Of a stretch of DNA of 64,000 nucleotides, positions 37,402 to 49,861 are shown one piece after another; positions within the stretch are counted from its first letter, which is position 1, and every line of letters starts with the position of its first letter. The stretch covers positions 34,902 to 98,901 of the forward strand of contig JAPYMA010001250.1 in assembly GCA_035041965.1 (NCBI GenBank), given 5' to 3'. The translations under genes were made by a program, and so were the position numbers. Under the pieces are notes generated by a model. It had not been told where the DNA came from, ran no database searches, and saw only the letters and a program-made list of their open reading frames with translations. The DNA is from Anisakis pegreffii. Its lineage: Eukaryota > Nematoda > Chromadorea > Rhabditida > Anisakidae.

Positions 37402-39562
37402 TTGAAAGCCATTTTCGAAATTTCCGAATTTGCAAGAGGAGTTCAAATGATCAAGAATGATCAAGTGATCAGCCCAAAGTGCTGTCAACAATTAACTTGA
37501 TAATTCGATTAGACGTTTGTGACAGCAAAAAATCGTTTATGGTACCAATGAACGCACAATTATGAATTGGAATTAGTATTACTGGATTTAGGAGGGAGAT
37601 GTCACATCAAATTCTCTCTTTTATTAAATGCAACCAAGCATTAGATGTTTCTTCGAATCGTTATAGAGACACAAATGATATTTGTTCATCTCAGCGATAC
37701 TTGTTATTACATGTTTTCCAAATCACTGAACCGAATAGGTGCCGATTGTTCGCAATTGCGACGTATCTCTGGCAGTAATTTGATGTGCGCATCCTAAACG
37801 AGTTCGGGATAAAATCGCGATTTCGCGACAAAACGATTGGCTGAATAAAATTCCTCGAATGAATTTCCAGACAATACTTTTTCTGCTTTCAAATATAATT
37901 GTGACTACTTATCGCACGCTGGATGGTCTGGGCAATTCAGTGATGCGTAACTATTGAAGTTCATAAACTGTGACAATCAAATAATCTTGAATGGGTTGTA
38001 CTGTTTCTAATAAACGCCTGTAGCAAATGATTCGATTATGCTGTTAGTGTGATGAAAAGAAATTTTTTTTGAGGTTTAATGTAATGATATGGTGTTGTGA
38101 TGCTTGAACAAATGCTGTTTTAAGGGAATGCCCAGATTTTTATTTTAATAATAGTCTGCTTGGAGAGAATATTGGTGCATAGAAGTTTTGTCGTTTTCCT
38201 GCACGGATTTTCATCAATGCTGTTCGGTTGTTCTCAACATTCCTATCATACCAGGCGCTCTTTCGTAGAAAACGAGCACGAAAAAGTTATGCAACGGCAC
38301 CATTATGTGATAGATGAAATGAGTGAAACTTAATGATATTATTTGCAGCAGTCCTGCTTTTGAGTTGTTCAGAACAAATTATTAATCGTCAGAGAGTGAA
38401 TTCACGGAAGTTTTCATCAATGAAAACTGGTTCTTGCGAATGTTTTTCGTTCGTTTTGAGATTAAAAAGAACGAAGTGATGTGGTGGTGGTGATCCATCA
38501 AACTCTTTCACTGAGCACTAATCAAATCCAATTAAATTTAGGTTTTTATCGTTGTTCATATTGCTGAAGTTTGCAGATGAATTTGCGAGAGAATCAGATG
38601 ATAGTGGCACAAGGAAATAGTGGCGGTGCCCGAAAATGATGATTATTTCACCTCATATCACAAATTTTCACCATGTAATGATCACTGAAGTTGCGTTTAA
38701 ATGTTGATTTCAAACACACAAATTAGTTGTTTTTTACTTGTTGAATATAGCGACAATTTGCTGGCGTTGAATGTGATTCACGAATGCTGTTTACAATCTG
38801 CAATAAAAATTTATGAACTCTCTCTTCAGGGAGAAATTTTATTCGCGGAAAATTAATTTCTTCCATCGAATGAGAGTTAGATTGCTTTTAATTGATAACC
38901 CTGTTTCTTATTCAGTTGGGCACTAAAATTTCTTCACTTGCTTCCTTGTTAAATCCCAAAAAAATTGCTCAACGAACAACTGTATACAATGTACGAATCT
39001 GTACGTTCTAATCCAGTGGTCCTCACACTCGGACGATAAAAACTGAAAATTCACAGGGCAATCAAAACACTTTCAGCAGACCGGAAACGATAATATTTGA
39101 ATTGAAACGTAAAAAGGCCGTTAAAATGTTATTAGTGCACAGCACATTTTTACGTTCGAAAAAAATTCATTGCAATTTCTTGAAATGAGTCATTGAAAAT
39201 TCGATAATTTCGCGTTTTTTTCGACGTTTCAACACTATTAATTCAATTTAATACGCAACTGGTACGACATAGTTTAGCCGGTAATGTTTACGACGTTTTC
39301 TTTCACGGTGTATTCCATCTCAGGTTTTTTTTTGCTACTGATAACTAAACAATAAAATATCAAATCGTTATCGAGCAGATACTGGTTTCGTGATTTTTTG
39401 CGACAAAATCTCTTTTCAACCGGAAGTTTTCGATCATTTTTCACAAAATTTTGAAATTTTTAGCGACTTGTTGACTTTGAATTAGTAACAAAACGAATGA
39501 CATTGACGCACCAATTTTTTCTTGAGACTATCACCACCATTCATTAGTAATACTAGTTTTAA
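37402..39562. other. No gene seen
   Basis: No protein-like frame. CAGTGGTCCTCACACTC at about 39015 resembles a hAT terminus, but no partner end was found. Confidence 0.45.
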
Positions 39563-40484
39563 TTAATGATTTAAAAGTTTCGCAGCTGATATTAATTCTT
39601 AAGAAATGAAAACAGTGGAAAATGGTTGAATGTTGCGTTGGACAGCAATATTGCACGTTTAGCATGAAGATCAGGCTGCTTAAATGTTTTATACCTCTAA
39701 CGGGATAACGTAAAAGCTCCTTCACTCGCCCCTGCATTATTGCTACAACAGTATCGGAAAGGAATTGTACGGAGCACTGAAATCAACAAGAATAGTGACC
39801 GTAAGCCAAAACAGTGAATAATCTGTTTCGGTTCGATTCAGTTGGATTTGTGCAAAAGATAGAGGTTTAGAATCACCGTGCATAGGAATACTTCAGGTTC
39901 TTTGACTGCTTTCCGACCTATGCAAACAGTCAGAACTTCAAGCTCCAACTGAAGTATTCTGCAAGAAAAACAAAATGAGCAACAATTGATACTCGAATTT
40001 GCTCTCGCCCACTGAAGAAGATGGAAAGTAGCAGGGAAGATATGCAAAATGATACATGGGAATTGGTAGTGCGTAATTCGAAGAACGACGATGGGACTTT
40101 GGGTATTCATGAAATCAGCAAAAACAACCGAAATGTATTCATCTGTTTAACTAAAACTCAAATGCATGCTCGCTTGGAATCGTATTCTTTACGCTGTGCT
40201 AAGAACAATGCTAAGACATTTCGAATTGTGGCGCTGTGAAACATTTTTGCAGTCAGGCATGTTTTTGAGCCATTGTAGAGCTGATAAGCAATCCAAAAAT
40301 GGCAAGCGATGAGAGAATAATGAGATTGCTTCAATTCACGAAACAAAGAGTGAATGTAATTCATGAAAGGAGAACTATCAGTGGCCACATAATTTTCCCA
40401 AATCATTGATGCAGATGCTTCTTGATGAACTACTCCTTTGCATGACGATCTAGGCAGAGGTTTTTTTGGATCAGAATTATCGCT
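39563..40484 (-). CDS. Gene K: multi-exon gene, unknown product
   Basis: The 3' exons chain in phase: 39958-39892 (acceptor TTTTTCTTGCAG, donor GTATTC), 39776-39695 (acceptor GTTGATTTCAG, donor GTATAA) and 39585-39563 (acceptor TAATATCAG, TAA). They read ILQLELEVLTVCIGRKAVKE, then CSVQFLSDTVVAIMQGRVKE, then AKLLNH. An upstream exon begins at 40484 after TAACAG and reads DPKKPLPRSSCKGVVHQEAS, MIWENYVATDSSPFMNYIHS and more. Its frame stays open to 40158, but the donor that gives the required phase 2 is not settled. The plus frame at 40021-40239 is antisense to the intron. The protein looks helical and mostly soluble. It lies 0.8 kb from the 3' end of F-box gene B on the same strand. Confidence 0.55.
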
Positions 40485-41289
40485 CTGTTATCAGCTATTC
40501 TACCTCACAGTCTTCTGCAGCATTTTTTCTCCATCTGTTCTTCTTCTAAAAACATCGAATTTGTTCGAAATAAATGGAATCTCGCCGACTTTAAGCTCAC
40601 TTTTATATTTTGCCATCGCTGAATAGCTCATGCTGAATAATTTGATGCTGAGAAAATGTGGAAATGTAGAATTCTATGGTTTTATATTTTATTATGTTAT
40701 CAGCAAATAATTTTTATACATGGACATTTGAAATTCACACAAAAACAACTTCGGACACTGTACATCAGTGCGGGAATGTACAAAACGGGAGAACACACCA
40801 ACAAATGAAACTGACTGAACAATCGGTGATCAGTGATGAATCTATTGAATTTATGCGCGCATCACTTATGCAAATAAACAAAGCTGGTATAATCGCAATA
40901 ATATTATAATTGTCAATACAAAATTCAGCACATCAACTAAAATCGATGACAAGTAAGAAATACCCATAATATGGCACGGATAATTGTATAACTGACGCTT
41001 TCTAGTACAAACGTTGAATTTCAACACTTGGATTTCCTTCAAAATGTTTTCATTTTATATAGTCACTTATATGAGATCGTCGAAAACTTCTAAGAATGCA
41101 GAAGCTTTTGAAGATCTCAAATATGTGACTTTAGAAACTGAGAAGTCACGTCAAGAGCGCCTGCCAAGATTTCTGTTTGGTTTTAACTTCAGTCATAGAT
41201 GCTTGTTTCATGTGCAGCTCGTACCAGTTGATCACCACCCACCTATGTACAGAAATCACTTCCACTGAGAGATGAATTGTTGATCATGA

Positions 41290-41320
41290 ATTGATGATCA
41301 CTCATCAAGTGATCATCAAT
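41290..41320. promoter_or_regulatory. Perfect hairpin in the 3' flank of F-box gene B
   Basis: ATTGATGATCACT, a five-base loop, then AGTGATCATCAAT: a 13-base-pair stem without mismatch. It begins 11 bases after the stop of the minus-strand F-box gene and would lie in its 3' UTR. Confidence 0.8.
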
Positions 41321-41331
41321 CGTGAAAGTCA

Positions 41332-44300
41332 TCAATAGTAGTGTTGACAGTATCGTTCTTTAAGAGATGTCGCATCAATCCATCTTTTGAACGTATTCAC
41401 GTGTCCATTGATCGAGCGATTCGAGATCTTGTTTTTCTCGGATGCTGGACTCGGACGATTTGTTGACGGTAAACATAGACGACAAATGCTGAGTGCACGT
41501 CTTTCGAAGATTCGTTCGGGACATAGGCCATAGCCAGAAATTCGCGATAAACAACGAAGCTCTTTCAGTGGAACGTTCAGTGTGAGCTGAAAAGAGCAAC
41601 AACTTTTGATATTAAAATATTCAAGTTTGATTTTCACTTGAGTTTGAGTAATACACATCACTTGACAAAGTTCTTTGCCTAGCAAAGTATTCGGCTGTTG
41701 ATAAAAGAGTTTCTCTTCTCGATAGAGTTTCTTTGCAAACAATTATATGATGCTTACTAAGCGATGATCACAGTTCTTGAATTTGGCATATATCATTTCA
41801 GTACTGCACTCACTAAAACGTGTTCCGTATGGAGTTGACTAAGTAGGAATCACAGAACTGTTTTCGTTAGTAAACATTGATAGAAGAACTACTTTTCTGA
41901 AAATAACTCTTCGTAATAATTTTCCAACTGGAAAAAAAACAACTGAACACAAGCAATGACCTCTCTTAAATTTGGTAAAAATCGTAGCCGATTCATAAAC
42001 TCGTCACGTAATGAAAATCGATCTTGTATCAATATGGTGGAGATACCCGCGGTGATCATCTCAAAAATTGATGCGTCCATCTAAAAAATTCACACTTTAA
42101 GCAAGCAGACATTTGAACTAATTGCATCCTCGTGTGCTAACAAACTGTCATGCAATGAGCCTGTCATTCCATGGCGTGTTCTCAAGTTGTTGTTTGTTCA
42201 TGCTTCCGTTCATCTATTCATCAATTTCGGTGAATCGTAAAATTCATTCTACAAAAACTTTTTTTTACAAACTCAGAAAATGCAACGAACTCACACAGAC
42301 GGTGTGTGCTGAAATGCCAAATATTGAAATGGCTCTGAAGAGTTGTATAATATCGGTTGGACACCAACATTCTGGAGCCACCAGCACCACATTGTGTCTA
42401 TCCATTCGTATCGTTATGTTCGAGTTTTTTGCTCCAAAAAACGACCCTGTAAAAGCAAATTCATAGTTAAACTCTTATACTTATTCAGTTGAGCGTGAAT
42501 CGCACAGTTTATCTCTCAAATATTTTCACGTCCGCTTTTCATCCTTTGAATATTTCCACTTCGATCACTTGCATTTTACGGGAAGCTCACCAAATTTTCA
42601 GTTTTATGCACAAACTTTAGATGGAATAAAATTCACTCTGCAGTTATTATTTTTTAAATTGCCACCAACTAAATATTATGAAGAGAATTTGATGCTCAAT
42701 AATGCAGATGACGTGCAATCATTTATAGAAAATTGTTCTGTGATTATCAGAATCTAAAAATATCGCTGTTTGAAATGCACTTTGCTTTTACACGACGTCA
42801 TAATCATGAAAAATGTAAATGCTGTGATTTTGATTTGATGATTATCAAAAGGGGAATACGTTTTGCACTTTTAAGCAGACCAGCTGTTCAAAATCCCTTG
42901 TAATGCGCATACAAAGTAGCGCAAAATTTTGTGATTGTGAAATATTGAGGGTATTATTTGATGTTTTGCAATCAACTAATGAAATGTTAGGGAAAATTTC
43001 AGCGAGTAAATTGTTGATTTTAATTGCGCATCAATTCGGTTTTTGAGTAGCACGAAAAAGTGACGTTTGATTGGCACATTGTAATGTGTGAACTTCTGGA
43101 ATGATTGGCACTATCAGCTAAATAATTTTCACACTTCAATCACTAAGCCAGTGGGACGGCAATTGATCCGTGAATTGCCGATGTAATTAAGGTATCAACG
43201 ATTAAACATCCAGGCAACACTCTAGTTTGACATCGCTCATTCACATACACATCGCTTTTGATAAATTTAAACACGTGCATGAGAATTTTTACACCGCTTC
43301 ATATGCTATTCTTCACTACAAATACACCTTTTCTGAGCAAAATTTCATTTTGCAAAAATGTTTCTCATTTCATTTTTACCCGCAGAAAAATCGCCCATTC
43401 AGAGAAAATTTCCATCTCAAAAAATTTACCCAACGTGCATGCTTAGACTGAAAATTGATCGGGATGTTATGCGAAGTGCAGCTGCAAAATTCGCAGTTGA
43501 AGTTCCATACATCATTCACACAGTTTCAATACCTAAATATTCTTGTCACACATGGCCCTCAACTGCATTATAATTTTATTTATTATCTTTAAAAAATTTT
43601 TTTCTTATTATCATTTTTTACTATTCTTTTTTGCATATTCAACCTACCCGCATGATGTCAGCCTTTCATGCTGGATTATTGCTTGTACATATTTCTCAGT
43701 CGGCAATAAACAATCTATCTATCTATAAAATGATTGATGTACCTTGTCCGTCACATAGTCGTGGCATCTCTCGTAGCATGCGACTGTGGAAACGATACAC
43801 CTCCAGATATAATAGTCTTGAAATACGACCACTGATTATTTCGTTGAACTGCTTGCAAACTCTTCTCCAAACGAGCACTTCGAATGGTGAACACTCATCG
43901 AAAATTTTCTCCCTGCAAGCGCAAATAATTTCCACTATCAATCAAATGTTGACTATCAGTTCCTATTCTTTAATTCTTTGAAATTTTCACACAAAACGTT
44001 GAAATCCTTGTCTGTCCTTTTTAATTTCTATGTGAAATCCACCAACAACACGGATTTTCTTGCTTTTGAACTATTGACATTTCATTCCAATTGTATTTCC
44101 ATGTGACAGTTTTCCAGGCGATTTCACCTAGATGCAATGACTAACTATCGCTTTCAATGAGTTTTCTGAACTGAATAACTAGTGGTTACGGGGAAGAGTT
44201 GGCTTGTTTACATTTCGATTTATATAAAACGTCAGATTACAACACTTATAACAAAATGATTTATTCATTGAAACATCAACAACAGTTGCTGTTTCTGTGT

Positions 44301-44757
44301 TAATCCAACGAAATCCGATCGATGATTTTGATAAACGTATGTTAATTCTGATAAACATCCATTCAGTATCGTTAAACCGACTAGAGTTTTGAATTAACAC
44401 TAAAATCAGAATAAATCACCAGTCTATCTAATACAGATCGTAAATTATGAATTCACACCATGAACTGCCACTCGAACTTCGTCGCTCTTAATGCCAAAAG
44501 AAACGCCTCATGGTAATAGTTTGGATTATTTTCTCCTCACCTTCATGGTTGGGGCATTGAAAATGATCGATTTTGAATCACGGAATTCTATGAATTCAAC
44601 AGAATTTTCAATTAAGATACCATATTTGATCAGGAAGAGATTTGCGTTTTCTGGCGAGATTTTTCTTGCGTTTCCAAACGGCAATTGGTGAATGTACGTT
44701 ATTTTTGTCGTGAAGTTTCTCAACGCTTACGCTGATCAGTTTAATCAACGATGACAT
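41332..44757 (-). CDS. F-box protein B (five exons), paralogue of A
   Basis: Probable SCF ubiquitin-ligase adaptor. Exons: 44757-44621, 43912-43743, 42446-42295, 42080-41961 and 41586-41332 (TAA), giving 277 residues. Acceptors are TTTCTTTCAG (directly before ATG), GCTTGCAG, TTTTACAG, TTTTTTAG and CTTTTCAG; donors are GTATCT, GTACAT, GTGAGT and GTCATT. Phases 2, 1, 0, 0 match gene A exactly, and exon 3 is 152 bases in both. The F-box reads LPDQIWEKIFDECSPFEVLV then WRRVCKQFNEII, split by intron 1 inside the Trp codon as in A. LPNLRELTLNVP spans the exon 4/5 join. The protein ends in TSLKERYCQHYY, close to the A terminus. Exon 4 is 19 codons shorter than in A. Introns are longer than in A, with no obvious conservation. 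The substrate is unknown. Confidence 0.85.
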
Positions 44758-45582
44758 CTGAAAGAAACAAAAATTTACTCTGAATCGCACTTCACTGGAA
44801 TGCAATCGCAACGAACGACACATTCAAACAAATGACATGAAAAGAGCCTCATCATACCCATCAATCGTGTCTCTAGCAATTAGCAAATGAAGTAATCACG
44901 CTCATTAACCACTATAATTTCAGTGCACAAACATTCCCAATTGCACATTATCCTCTGGCTTACAATTACATTGCACTGACAATTAGTTCAAATAACAGCC
45001 AGGCGATCTTCCTTAGGCAAGCTATATCTTGTTAATTTCGCTGGCTAGCGAAACGGCTATTCCGCTATTTCGCTAACCAGCGAAGTAACGGAATAGCGTA
45101 GTATTGTCCACCTATGATAATCAGAAATCAAATTCGAACAATTGAAAACGAATGAAAGCGCTCCAAATGAGCGGTCGTGGTAGTAGCAGAGAGAAATCTG
45201 AGTTAATGCAATAAACAAATCCGTTATCGAGATAGCGCTAGCTGACTATTGCATTGTGGGGACTGATGTTTTTTGGGGAGTGGATTCGTCTGAAAATAGC
45301 TGAGTGATACAGCACGGTGCCTGTTCGAGTCGGCCATATGACAGACACATGGAGAAACAACTCATCTGAGGCAATCGCTAATATTAAGCAATATTGGTAG
45401 TGACTTATGCCAGAAAACTCGAAAAGATAACCACGAATAAAAAGTTCGAATTAAAAATGAAATAGGCTAATAAACATAAACTAATTCTCGTTATATTTTC
45501 ACTCATCAGCATAATATTCAGCCAACGTTAGCCCATTTCTGATCAAACAGCTGGAAAATGATCCGAATCTCATTCTCATAAG
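44758..45582. other. No gene; hairpin cluster
   Basis: The stretch between F-box gene B and the next exon. Its only clear structure is the inverted-repeat cluster at 45037-45097. Confidence 0.5.
45037..45097. repeat. Cluster of nested hairpins built on TTCGCT / AGCGAA
   Basis: TTCGCTGGCTAGCGAA (45037-45052) and TTCGCTAACCAGCGAA (45069-45084) are each self-complementary at their ends and are near-perfect inverted copies of each other. The second is enclosed by a further 9-base stem, GCTATTCCG (45056-45064) with CGGAATAGC (45089-45097). Confidence 0.85.
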
Positions 45583-45710
45583 CTTTGTGCTATGAACAAT
45601 GGCTGGAAAATGATTTCAAATTAGCTGCTAGAATGATGTATAATAGAATTTCGCCAGCACATGCTTTCGGATTAGCTGCTTCACATTTGGGAATGTACGT
45701 CTACGAATGA
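45583..45710 (+). CDS. Probable terminal exon, unknown product
   Basis: After acceptor CTCATAAG the plus strand reads 41 codons in phase 1 to TGA: CYEQWLENDFKLAARMMYNR, then ISPAHAFGLAASHLGMYVYE. Composition is strongly protein-like. A 13-base word GCTGGAAAATGAT is repeated at about 45550 and 45602, so part of the exon may have arisen by local duplication. Upstream exons were not found. Confidence 0.5.
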
Positions 45711-46139
45711 ATCATGAAAAAATAGGTTATCGAATGATAGAACTGATGTGCGTGTGTGTATGGAAATGGTTAATCTGATGAAATGAAACGGAAATTTTTG
45801 GATGTTCGCGAAACGAACACGGCTGCGATGAAGATCGTCGATACGACATCATCGTCAATGAAAATGATCGATCATCATTGTAAGCCTTACCCGAAGTGAA
45901 TTGAATTTACTTATTCTAGAATTTACTTATTTTCGCTAACGAACAGCTATTCGGCCGAAGTTAGTCATCAGCATTCAGATATTGCTAGGTTTTGGCTGTG
46001 GGAATGCAATCGTATGAAAATAATCCACGCAGGAAAAACACACGCTTAATAAAACGAGTAACGCTTTGTCAATTGATAAAGCGATTCTAGTGAAAGCAAT
46101 TCAACTGTATCACAGTGTTGATTGTACACCTGCGTGGCA
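45711..46139. other. No gene seen
   Basis: Gap between a plus-strand exon end and a minus-strand gene end. No structure noted beyond short GATC/ATCG-rich words near 45830-45880. Confidence 0.4.
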
Positions 46140-46580
46140 TTAATATAGTAATAAAGCGAAAAGACAGAAACCATCAACAAAAACGCCAGCTCGAGAGAGT
46201 GGGATACACCACCACCCGTTCTGAACACGAACGCCATACTTCCTCGTATTCATACGGATAATCTGCCGGTCATGCAGTGTGTGAATAATCAAAACTAGCG
46301 AACACATCAATCGAGAACCAAAAATTGTGAACATTTCAGCCACACCATCATCCAACAAGCGACAGTCAACATGTTTACGGAATAAAATAGCTGAAACGGG
46401 GGAATGCTCACTGGTGAATGCGAACGAAATGAAGGCATATTTGAATTGAACTAATGAGTGTTCAGCACACATTACATTCGATATGTACAACATCAATGAT
46501 GTGTTCTGCAAAATGATGCTTTACCATCATATAACTTTTTAGTTCAACTTACTTACCAGTAAATCAATGTAAATGAGCAT
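46140..46580 (-). CDS. Small hydrophobic protein, two exons
   Basis: Exon 46580-46557 (ATG, MLIYIDLL, donor GTAAGTAAG) joins in phase 0 to exon 46505-46140 (acceptor CATTTTGCAG, TAA) across a 51-base intron. The product is about 129 residues. It has hydrophobic stretches near residues 15-45 and 70-85 (FGSRLMCSLVLIIH) and at the C-terminus (GVFVDGFCLFALLLY), with KHVDCRLLDDGV and RQIIRMNTRKYG between them. It is probably a multi-pass membrane protein. No family is recognised. An alternative frame over the 3' part (46046-46237) is also open and could be reached by a different splice. An upstream in-frame stop supports this ATG. Confidence 0.55.
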
Positions 46581-47111
46581 TTAGGATGTCTGGCGTTCTC
46601 GTCGACTTGTTTTCACTGCTGTTTACCTGAGGACCCTTTCGTTTGGACTTTGGATTGTCTTGTTAAACAGTTTACAACAATAGTTGTTATTCGTTGTCAG
46701 TGCACTATCAAAATACAGCAGCATTCGAATTGCGGCGGCTTATCACTTGTGTTCAATGACTTATGTTGTTGAATAAACCAATAAAATCAACTATACTTCA
46801 TTACGCTTTGATCGTGAGTTCGTAGTTTCAGTGGCACCGTTATTTGACAAATTTGATAAATAAAACTTGTTCCTAGCCACTTACAGTCTGCTTTTCACCA
46901 GCTGAAGTTTTTTTCCTTTCCCTGTCATATGACTGCTCATATGACCGTATTGGCAAAATCGTATTGGTAGAAGCGTAATGATAATACAAAAAACTACTTC
47001 TGATTTTAAACAAAATGCATATGTCCCAAAGAACATACAAATGGAAAATCTAGAACATACACACTTGTAATACGTTCGCCCTTTGAATCTTTAATTGTAG
47101 TCAACAAAGTA
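46581..47111. other. No gene seen
   Basis: Upstream flank of the minus-strand small hydrophobic gene. A divergent promoter could lie here, but no element is identifiable. Confidence 0.35.
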
Positions 47112-47366
47112 GTGACAAATCTTAACAATACGGCACAATTTCACAAACAACAGAATTTCACAGCGCTACTGATGTGCTGTCAACAAATTATTAACAACCA
47201 ATGGAAGTGCAAAATAAAAATGTGTCGAGTTGACGACCGAAACTTGCGAAGCACTGATGTGGGGAAGAATTTATTAATGAGGAAACAGGTATGTAGATTG
47301 CCAGAGGTAAAACAGTTCGTCAGGTCGACTCTGGGGCAGTTTGCAACGTTTTATAGACGTATTTGA
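47112..47366 (+). CDS. Possible terminal exon or small ORF
   Basis: An 84-codon frame contains CCQQIINNQWKCKIKMCRVD and QFVRSTLGQFATFYRRI before TGA. The better part starts after CAACAG (47154), which may be the real acceptor. A donor-like CAG/GTATGT lies inside at 47288, but no partner acceptor at a workable distance was found. Not recognised. Confidence 0.35.
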   Translation: MTNLNNTAQFHKQQNFTALLMCCQQIINNQWKCKIKMCRVDDRNLRSTDVGKNLLMRKQVCRLPEVKQFVRSTLGQFATFYRRI

Positions 47367-49131
47367 TCGTTCACTGCCCCAACCAGCACTATTCAATCTT
47401 TTTTTATGTCAAGCATTTTTTTAATTTCACAGTTACATTTATCAGTTGTTCGATGGGAATTTATAGGAAGATAGATGGATGCAAAAAATTTGTACATTTG
47501 TTTCACATCACGTCCAGTGAAGCACTGAAAGCAGACAGCGAATCACATGCAATAAACACGATCTTTTCGACGGATTGCACAGCGTAGGTGAAGCGTGAAT
47601 TAAATATTCTTCGAGATAGTTTTCATTGTGGCATTTAACATCACCATTTTTATCAGTACTATCATAAATAACTTCGAACGGATCGAATAATGGCGATTTG
47701 CATATAATTTATTATCGACGATGATCTTGCGAATGCTATAAGAGCAGCACTCTGAAGAGATTCTCAGCTTGTGTTGTACTTTAAAAAGTTTAGCTGAATG
47801 TGTTGAAAAGCATATCAGCCGTTTAAAAGTCAATTATACGAAAAACACATTGAAAGTACATTCACTCAGCATAAAACGATGCGAACAATTATGGCTCGTT
47901 AAGCGTGTATGTCGCTGCAAATGTTTACATTTTGTGTAATCAGTTTAGAGGAAGCTTGCACACTTTTCATCTTAACGATGTAACATATTCACAAAATTGA
48001 TTTCAGAGACGTGAATCTGATTATAAGTCTGCATCGATAGGGAGCGAAAATTTGATATCATAGGATATATTGTAGGAAATTCATTCTGCTACACACCTGA
48101 AAATTGGAAATTTTAGCTGAAAGCGCGCAAATCTTCTGCATAAAAGGGCTGATCCTGATGGGCTTGGATTACAGAAATATGGTGTTGGAGAGAAAATATT
48201 AATATACGGCATTCCTCAAGGTGATCCAACCGGAGATTGATGTATTATAGTTGTACACGTACATGATATGTGTATTAGTAGGTCTCATGCTGCAAATCAC
48301 TCCCACCTTCATTCTTACCTTGCATTCACTAAAATTCGATTAATTTTCAAGGTGCTTCATAATCTGACATACACACTCGCTGAAAACATTCTCTTATGCG
48401 GCTGTTAAATCCGATGCAATCGTTTATTCATTAAATGTCGAATGAAAATGCTGCTGCAGCATGTAGCGTGTGATTTTCTAACAATAAGAAATGTAAAATG
48501 TTTCTTGAATTGTAAATTCATTTATTACTTCGCAGGAAACATCTTATGCGATATTTTATGCAATGCATTTCATGTGACTACACACAAACGATACGACCTT
48601 TCGAAAATTGGTCATCTATGGGACAGAAATTTCAGCCCTAATTTTCTTCGTGCCCGACTTTTTTCATTTCCAGCAACATACAACTTTAACTTTTTGGTGT
48701 TCTTCAGACACTTTTTCGAGCATGACAACGCAAACTGCTTCAGGCCGACGGTTTTGGCCTTCAAGCATTCAGATTTTTTGTCGAACAATCACCGTTAGAG
48801 GATAGAAAATTTGACGATTTTGCTTCATCATGACCTACGGCTTCGAATGGTCAATGCAAATGAATGCATTGATGTGCGGTAGAATTGGAATTGAAAACGT
48901 AAACCAGTTATCATTACACGGTTTACAAACTCAGCATTGATTTTGCATTGTCACTGTAATTTATAGCTAGCAGAATACGGTTCGAATTGTGAGACCTTTT
49001 TGGTCAGTGACACGCCAAAAAATTTGATTCTGGTTTAATGGGAAGGTGGCGGACGTTGTTGTCGAAATTTTATGGCTGATTTGCAAATCACAAAGCGCAA
49101 TACACATTTGTATTCGATCAATTGATAGCAG
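47367..49131. other. No firm gene
   Basis: A 118-codon plus frame at 48442-48798 is Phe/His/Asn-rich, with an acceptor-like TACTTCGCAG inside it (48536). I regard it as doubtful. The rest is AT-rich. Confidence 0.3.
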
Positions 49132-49347
49132 AGTTACGATAATATCTTTATTAACTCTGCATTGGAACCATACGATTTTGGAAACGTTGAAACTATTCCA
49201 GTTCGATTTTACTTTGATTTCAGTCTTTTATGTGATTTGACAACTTCGAATTCACTAATTCTATTGTCTTCATTAGTACACTTCACATGCTTGAAGCTTG
49301 CAGCTACGTTGAGGTCTTCGAGCTGCAGAAATTTGTTCGTTCGATAA
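49132..49347 (+). CDS. Probable exon, unknown product
   Basis: After acceptor TTGATAGCAG, 71 codons in phase 0 read SYDNIFINSALEPYDFGNVE, TIPVRFYFDFS and onward to a TAA. The first 35 residues look strongly coding; the remainder is more hydrophobic and may be read-through past a missed donor. Not recognised. Confidence 0.4.
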   Translation, partial: SYDNIFINSALEPYDFGNVETIPVRFYFDFSLLCDLTTSNSLILLSSLVHFTCLKLAATLRSSSCRNLFVR

Positions 49348-49861
49348 GACGAATTTTTTTTAATGAGGTGTTGCGCATGGAAAGGAAAGCGCTTCTACTC
49401 TGAGACAACATATGAAGTTTCACTGATATGAGGAGAAATAGGTATATTCATGTGATTTCATAAACGTTTTCGATTGAGAATGACTGCTAATAGGAAGTGA
49501 ATTTTTTGGTGATATAAGTTTCCATTCCACTTGTTGCTTTCGATGAGGCGTAGGTTGTTGAAGTTAAGTATTGATATCATGATCTATAGTTGACATAGCA
49601 GGATTGATCTGTTAATGTCACGAAATTCTGATGAAACCTCTGCGATAAATGCTGGCTTATTCAACGCGTTTTGTGCTTACATCATTTTGTTATCACGATA
49701 ACTGTGTTTATTCGTATGTCAGCAATGAAAAAAGTTTGATGCTTCTCTTGACTATGAAAAAGAAGAATTTCTTGGTTACATATTGTATCCATGTAACTAA
49801 TCGAAACATTACACAAAAACTATCAAAACAAATAAGTCGAAAGTTATTACTTTAGGCATTT

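Noticed and set aside
39013..39035. CAGTGGTCCTCACACTC looks like a hAT terminal repeat.
   Set aside because: No matching inverted end with an 8-base duplication was found within several kilobases.
42122..42466. 114-codon plus ORF.
   Set aside because: It is antisense to exon 3 of F-box gene B, which has conserved sequence and correct splice sites.
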